Assembly (NCBI RefSeq): GCF_000718555.1
Contig: NZ_JOAN01000002.1
Location: forward strand, 124,001 to 188,000
Length of the DNA stretch: 64,000 nt
DNA from: Micromonospora chokoriensis
Lineage (GTDB): Bacteria > Actinomycetota > Actinomycetes > Mycobacteriales > Micromonosporaceae
Reading direction: 5' to 3'
Part shown: positions 60,102 to 64,000 of the stretch, piece by piece
How the letters are laid out: each line of letters opens with the position of its first letter
Position numbering within the stretch: the first letter of the stretch is position 1
The notes under the pieces: model-generated
Told to the model about the DNA's origin: nothing
Seen by the model: only the letters and a program-made list of their open reading frames with translations
Databases searched by the model: none
Program-made: the position numbers and the translations under genes

Positions 60102-61367
60102 TCACCGACGACGGCGGGCCATCCACTGCCAGATGTGGGTGCCGTCGACGCTCGGGTCGTTGCGGGCCACGTAGATCCAGGACCAGTGGCCGGGGAACTG
60201 GTAGCCATTCCAGACGACGTGGTCGTACAGGCTGATCAATGAGCCTGGGATGAGGTCGTGGGCGTGGATCGTGTTGGTCTCGGGTGGCACGGTGTCGTCG
60301 TCGCGCGAGGTGACCAGCCAGGTCGGGGTTCGAATCTTCGCCAGCTCGGCGTCGGTGATCAGCGGCGGACCCTCCCCGCTGAGCGGCTCGACGACGCCGC
60401 AGATCGGCACCGACGCGGCGAACAGGTCGGGATAGGTCGTCGTCATCTCCAGGGACATGTATCCGCCGTTGCTGCAACCGACCACGTAGATCCGGTCCGG
60501 GTCGACGCGCTTGCGGCGTACGAGGTCTTGAATGATCTCGCGGATCAGCGGGGCGAACCGGGGGCCGTCCTCCATCCAGTAGGACGTGCTCTGCGGAGCG
60601 ACGACGTACGCGCCGGCGAAGATCCGCTGAGCCTGCGCGGTGGCGAAGCCGAGCGCACCCCGGTTGGCGCGCAGTGTGGTCTCGTTGTCGTAGTAGTCGT
60701 CGGGCAGCGAGGCACCCTCGCCGCCACCGTGCAGCCAGACGATCAGCGGCCGCCGACCGCGCTGGCGCGAGTGGTCGGGGGAATACAGCCGGTACTTCAG
60801 GCCCGAGCCCGAGACGTGGTGACTGAAGGCGTCCACCTCGGGGTTCGACAGCCCTGCCTGCACGAAGCGGGTGATGGTGATCGGTGAGCCGTGACGCCTG
60901 GCGATCGGGGTGTTCTGCGTGATGGTGTAGACGAGGTTCAGCCGGACGTTGCGGCCCCTGCTCAGGATGTAGCCGAGGGTGCCACCCCCGAGTTGACCTT
61001 CGGCGTGACTCAGCTCCAGCACGATGTTCCCGTGCCGGTCGAGCCGGGCGGCGACCACCGGACGGTCCACGTCGTACTCGCTGAAGATCTGATCGCCGGG
61101 AGCGATCGGGATCGGGCTGGTGGCCTTCGCGTGCACAGTGAACGTGCCGGGGGTCAGCCCGGCCGGGTCGATCGGCCCGAGCCGGCCGGTGTCGAGGGTG
61201 ACCGAGGTGACCTGCTCACCGCCGTCGAGCGTTCTCGCGTCGAGGGTGAAGCTCACGCTGCTGGAATGGTGGCCGCCGGCGTGGGCGGCGTGGCCGGGCA
61301 GGGCCAGGCCGATGGCGGCCCCGGCCCCACCGGCCAGGACGCTGCGACGAGTGACGGACGTGGACAT
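60102..61367 (-). CDS. Tat-secreted serine hydrolase (prolyl-oligopeptidase/PHB-depolymerase-like)
   Basis: The 421-residue protein has a Tat-type signal (VTRRSVLAGGAGAAIGLALP, cut near AHAGGH), an N-terminal beta domain (about 45-190) and a C-terminal alpha/beta hydrolase with WLHGGGEG, nucleophile Ser in VVGCSNGGYMS, Asp in SRDDDTVPP and His in FPGHWSWIY. This architecture fits secreted polysaccharide- or polyester-deacylating enzymes. The start ATG at 61367 has a G-rich site upstream. Substrate unknown; a plant-polysaccharide esterase is plausible from the neighbouring GH43 gene. Confidence 0.85.
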   Translation of the reverse strand: MSTSVTRRSVLAGGAGAAIGLALPGHAAHAGGHHSSSVSFTLDARTLDGGEQVTSVTLDTGRLGPIDPAGLTPGTFTVHAKATSPIPIAPGDQIFSEYDVDRPVVAARLDRHGNIVLELSHAEGQLGGGTLGYILSRGRNVRLNLVYTITQNTPIARRHGSPITITRFVQAGLSNPEVDAFSHHVSGSGLKYRLYSPDHSRQRGRRPLIVWLHGGGEGASLPDDYYDNETTLRANRGALGFATAQAQRIFAGAYVVAPQSTSYWMEDGPRFAPLIREIIQDLVRRKRVDPDRIYVVGCSNGGYMSLEMTTTYPDLFAASVPICGVVEPLSGEGPPLITDAELAKIRTPTWLVTSRDDDTVPPETNTIHAHDLIPGSLISLYDHVVWNGYQFPGHWSWIYVARNDPSVDGTHIWQWMARRRR

Positions 61368-61458
61368 GCGGGCCCCCGTACTTGCGACGTCGACGATCAT
61401 CGATTAAACCTCACCGTAACGCTGCGGAGATCCGCTGGCAACCGGTGCCGCAACGAGC

Positions 61459-61485
61459 GATCAGGGCGCCCACGACGCCCTGATC
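61459..61485. terminator. Hairpin terminator between minus-strand genes
   Basis: GATCAGGGCG pairs perfectly with CGCCCTGATC around a 7-base loop, 32 bp after the stop of the secreted protein gene at 61517. It isolates that gene from the hydrolase downstream. Confidence 0.75.
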
Positions 61486-61516
61486 AATCACGGGAGGAGG
61501 GCCGTCGCCCGCACGG

Positions 61517-62116
61517 TCAACTCAGGCGCTGGAACACGGAGAACGGGTAGACCCAGGCGGGGTTGAAGATGAGGCCCAGCCGGTGCAGATACCGCTGGCA
61601 GGTGCTCGGCTGCGCCGGGTCGGGGCAGAAGGTCACCCACAGCTCGGAGTAGCCGTCCTTCTCGGTCGGGCTGTAGGTGACGATCTGGTCCCGGACGACG
61701 AACTGCATCGAGGTCAGTCGGGGGTCCTGCACGTCGTTGGGGAAGGACAGCGAGGTATCCAGGCCGTACAGCACGATCTCGTTGGAGAACAGGCAGACGC
61801 TCGCCTGGAAGTACAGCTCGTAGATGGTGGTGTAGGTGGCTGTCTCGTAGACCTCCTCGGAGACCTCCTCGCGGTAGCAGGGGGTGCCCGGCGGGAACGC
61901 GGGTGGCGTGGGCACCGGGATCGCGTTGGTCGTGACGTCACCGGTGGTGCGGGTCGAACTGCCCGATGACGTCACGCGCAGGCTGCCGTCGGCGCAGGCC
62001 GCCTTCGCCTTGCAGATGGCCGCGTCGGGCGCCGCCGACGCGGCCGCCGCCGGGACGGTGAGCGTCGCCGCGAGCACGGTCAGGGCCAGGACCAGAGGCT
62101 TGAGATGTACGGACAC
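61517..62116 (-). CDS. Secreted protein of unknown function
   Basis: The 199-residue protein has a signal peptide (VSVHLKPLVLALTVLAATLT, cut near ASAAPD) and a mature part with six cysteines, a Pro-rich segment and a beta-rich C-terminal domain (YELYFQASVCLFSNEIVLYG, LWVTFCPDPAQP). The GTG at 62116 has GGAGG 3-4 bp upstream. No family recognised. It is divergent from the NB-ARC regulator. Confidence 0.7.
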   Translation of the reverse strand: MSVHLKPLVLALTVLAATLTVPAAAASAAPDAAICKAKAACADGSLRVTSSGSSTRTTGDVTTNAIPVPTPPAFPPGTPCYREEVSEEVYETATYTTIYELYFQASVCLFSNEIVLYGLDTSLSFPNDVQDPRLTSMQFVVRDQIVTYSPTEKDGYSELWVTFCPDPAQPSTCQRYLHRLGLIFNPAWVYPFSVFQRLS

Positions 62117-62257
62117 ATGACCTCCATTGGTTCGATCAGTGCGCTCTGCACCCGAGCAGGATCGCCGATCGGGTATGACCTCTGGCCGGGATTCCGTACA
62201 CCGCCGTACACTGACGGACGTCGATTGTCGACTGTGGGGGGCCGGGCGCTGGATGCT

Positions 62258-64000
62258 GTGACGGCGCGAACGTCCGACGACCTTGCCGCGTTGTTGCGGG
62301 CGTTGCGACGCAGGCACGCTCGCCAACAGGGTGACGGTGAGCTGACCTATCGAGAGCTGGCCGCCCGCACCGGCTGGTCGCACACGGCGATCGCGGAATA
62401 CCTCACCGGGAAGACGCTGCCGCCCACCGACCGGCTCGACGCGCTGGTTCGGCTCCTCGGTGCCACGCCGGCCGAGCAGGGCGCACTAGCCACCGCCCGG
62501 GACCGGATCGAGGAGAGCCGCCGCCGCGCGGCACGCGTACCGGACCGGATGGTCCCCCGGCAACTCCCGGCCGACGTGGCCAGTTTCGCCGGGCGTGACG
62601 ACGAGCTGGCCCGCCTCGACAAGCTCGTCGCCGCGCCCACCGCCGTCGTGGTCGCCGCGATCTCGGGCACCGCCGGGGTGGGCAAGACCGCCCTGGCCGT
62701 GCACTGGGCCCATCGCGTCGCCGACCGGTTCGACGACGGTCAGCTCTACGTGAACCTGCGCGGCTTCGATCCGCGCGGGCCGGCGCTGAGCGCGGCGACG
62801 GCGTTGCGCGGTTTCCTGGACGCGCTCGGGGTTCCGGCCGCGCGGGTGCCCACCGACCTCGACGCCCAAGCCGCCCTGTACCGCAGCGCGCTGGCCGACA
62901 AGCGGATCCTCATCGTGCTGGACAACGCACGGGACGCCGAACAGGTCCGTCCGCTGCTGCCCGGCACACCCACCACCATGGTACTGGTGACCAGCCGCGA
63001 CCAGCTCACCTCACTGGTCAGCCTCGACGGGGCGCAGCCGCTCCCGCTCAATCTGCTCACCCGTGACGCCGCCAGCCACCTGCTCACCAACCGGCTCGGT
63101 GTCGAGCGGGTCACCGCCGAACCGGAAGCCGTCGAGGCGATCATCGCGGCCTGCGCACGCCTACCGCTGGCGTTGAGCATCGCCGCCGCCAGAGCCCAGC
63201 AGTCCGGCTTCCCGCTGGGCACCCTCGCGAGTGAGTTGGGGACAGCCGGTCAGCGGTTCGGCGTACTGAATGCCGGTGACGCGGTCGGTGAGGTACGCGC
63301 GGTGTTCTCCTGGTCGTACAGAGCGCTCACCCCGCCGGCGGCCGGGCTGTTCCGGCTGCTGGGCCTGCACCCCGGGCCGGACATCACGGTGCCCGCGGCG
63401 GCCAGCCTTGCCGGTCTTGCGGCGGATGGAACCCGCCGGTCACTGACCGAGCTGACCCGCGCGAACCTGCTCGCCGAGTACCGGCCCGGCCGGTTCACCG
63501 CACACGACCTGCTGCGGGCGTACGCCGCCGAACTCAGCGACGGCACCGATCCGGCGCCAGATCGTGTGGCAGCCACGGTTCGGCTCCTCGACCACTACAC
63601 CCACACCGCGTACGTCGCCGACGAGCTGCTGCGCCCACAGAGCGACCCGGTCGACCACCTGATGAGGCCACCCGCGGCCGGCGTGGACCCCGAGCGGCCC
63701 ACCACCCACGCGGAGGCGCTGGCCTGGCTGAGCGCCGAACACCCGGTCCTGCTCGCCGCGCTCCGCCAGTCCGCCGACGCTGGCTTCGACGCACACACCT
63801 GGCGGCTGGGGCGGGCCCTCGACACATTCCTGGATCGGCAGGGGCACTGGCACGACCGTGTCGAGACCTGCCAGGCGGCCCTGCTCGCCGCCGAGCGTCT
63901 CGGTGACCCGGCCGCGCAGGCGGTCGCGCACCGCTTCCTCGCCGGCGCGCACACCGTGGTCAACAGGTACGCCGACGCATTGGGCCACCTCGAACGGGCC
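62258..64000 (+). CDS. HTH-NB-ARC-TPR regulator, 3' end outside window
   Basis: The 581 codons in the window encode an XRE-type helix-turn-helix (about 5-70; YRELAARTGWSHTAIAEYL), an NB-ARC ATPase (about 105-400; P-loop GTAGVGKTALAVH, ILIVLDNARDAEQVRPLLPG, LPLALSIAAARAQQSG) and the beginning of a TPR region. The NB-ARC segment is clearly related to the one at 53122, but the SARP and BTAD parts are absent. The GTG at 62258 is chosen; GTG 62234 is also in frame. A ligand-controlled STAND-type transcription factor is the family expectation. Confidence 0.85.
   Translation, partial: MTARTSDDLAALLRALRRRHARQQGDGELTYRELAARTGWSHTAIAEYLTGKTLPPTDRLDALVRLLGATPAEQGALATARDRIEESRRRAARVPDRMVPRQLPADVASFAGRDDELARLDKLVAAPTAVVVAAISGTAGVGKTALAVHWAHRVADRFDDGQLYVNLRGFDPRGPALSAATALRGFLDALGVPAARVPTDLDAQAALYRSALADKRILIVLDNARDAEQVRPLLPGTPTTMVLVTSRDQLTSLVSLDGAQPLPLNLLTRDAASHLLTNRLGVERVTAEPEAVEAIIAACARLPLALSIAAARAQQSGFPLGTLASELGTAGQRFGVLNAGDAVGEVRAVFSWSYRALTPPAAGLFRLLGLHPGPDITVPAAASLAGLAADGTRRSLTELTRANLLAEYRPGRFTAHDLLRAYAAELSDGTDPAPDRVAATVRLLDHYTHTAYVADELLRPQSDPVDHLMRPPAAGVDPERPTTHAEALAWLSAEHPVLLAALRQSADAGFDAHTWRLGRALDTFLDRQGHWHDRVETCQAALLAAERLGDPAAQAVAHRFLAGAHTVVNRYADALGHLERA

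Overview
The window is high-GC, gene-dense DNA from a filamentous actinomycete, most likely Micromonospora or another Micromonosporaceae. I infer this from the strong third-position GC bias, frequent GTG/TTG starts, Tat signals, an F420/deazaflavin-type enzyme, an ECF42-like sigma factor, a SigE-family sigma factor, SARP/NB-ARC regulators and many secreted carbohydrate-active and cell-wall enzymes. No rRNA, intact tRNA, CRISPR array, phage or transposase gene was seen.

Region 1 (1-13278) is a pentose/arabinan utilisation block. A minus-strand run encodes a LacI regulator, a secreted double-domain esterase, a sugar ABC transporter (binding lipoprotein and two permeases) and an IlvD/Edd sugar-acid dehydratase cut by the window edge. 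Divergent from it is a GH51 arabinofuranosidase. Then come a 2-oxoglutarate-semialdehyde-type dehydrogenase and an FAH-family protein, overlapping by 4 bp, with a divergent IclR regulator. Together these suggest import of pentose oligosaccharides and non-phosphorylative (Weimberg-type) conversion to 2-oxoglutarate. LacI-type and IclR-type operator candidates are visible.

Region 2 (13437-23950) is mixed: a Tat-exported CDP-diacylglycerol pyrophosphatase, a secreted SMP-30-like propeller protein, an MmyB-type regulator, an alpha/beta hydrolase-TetR pair with two clear palindromic operators, a methyltransferase, a WrbA-like flavoprotein, an NTF2-like protein, a second hydrolase, a decayed DNA-alkylation-repair gene beside a 22-bp inverted repeat, an MFS exporter and a secreted Pro/Ser/Ala-rich protein with eight 9-bp tandem repeats.

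Region 3 (24362-35745) concerns peptidoglycan. murQ is divergent from a sodium:solute symporter, anmK and a large FAD/Fe-S D-lactate dehydrogenase, a set that would import anhydroMurNAc-type sugars, phosphorylate them, cleave the lactyl ether and oxidise the released D-lactate. Beyond a terminator lie three secreted cell-wall proteins: two share a near-identical I36-inhibitor-like N-terminal domain fused to SpoIID or M23 domains, and the third is an M15-like peptidase. Next is a membrane-anchored HTH protein with an NBR1-type Ig-like exterior domain, flanked by clusters of TGTCAG motifs, then a small secreted protein.

Region 4 (35943-50778) holds a CBM2-Cip1-like secreted protein, a YCII/DGPF protein with an ECF42-type sigma factor and a matching promoter, several GNAT acetyltransferases, small lipoproteins and DUF proteins, a truncated class IV aminotransferase remnant, and a SigE-family sigma factor with a membrane partner.

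Region 5 (50900-64000) has a secreted VCBS-repeat lipase gene interrupted by an apparent Trp-to-TGA mutation, two NB-ARC regulators (one a HTH-SARP-NB-ARC-TPR fusion, the other truncated by the window end), an amidohydrolase, a secreted GH43-AbfB arabinofuranosidase with an operator-like palindrome on its promoter, a Tat-secreted serine hydrolase and small unknown proteins.
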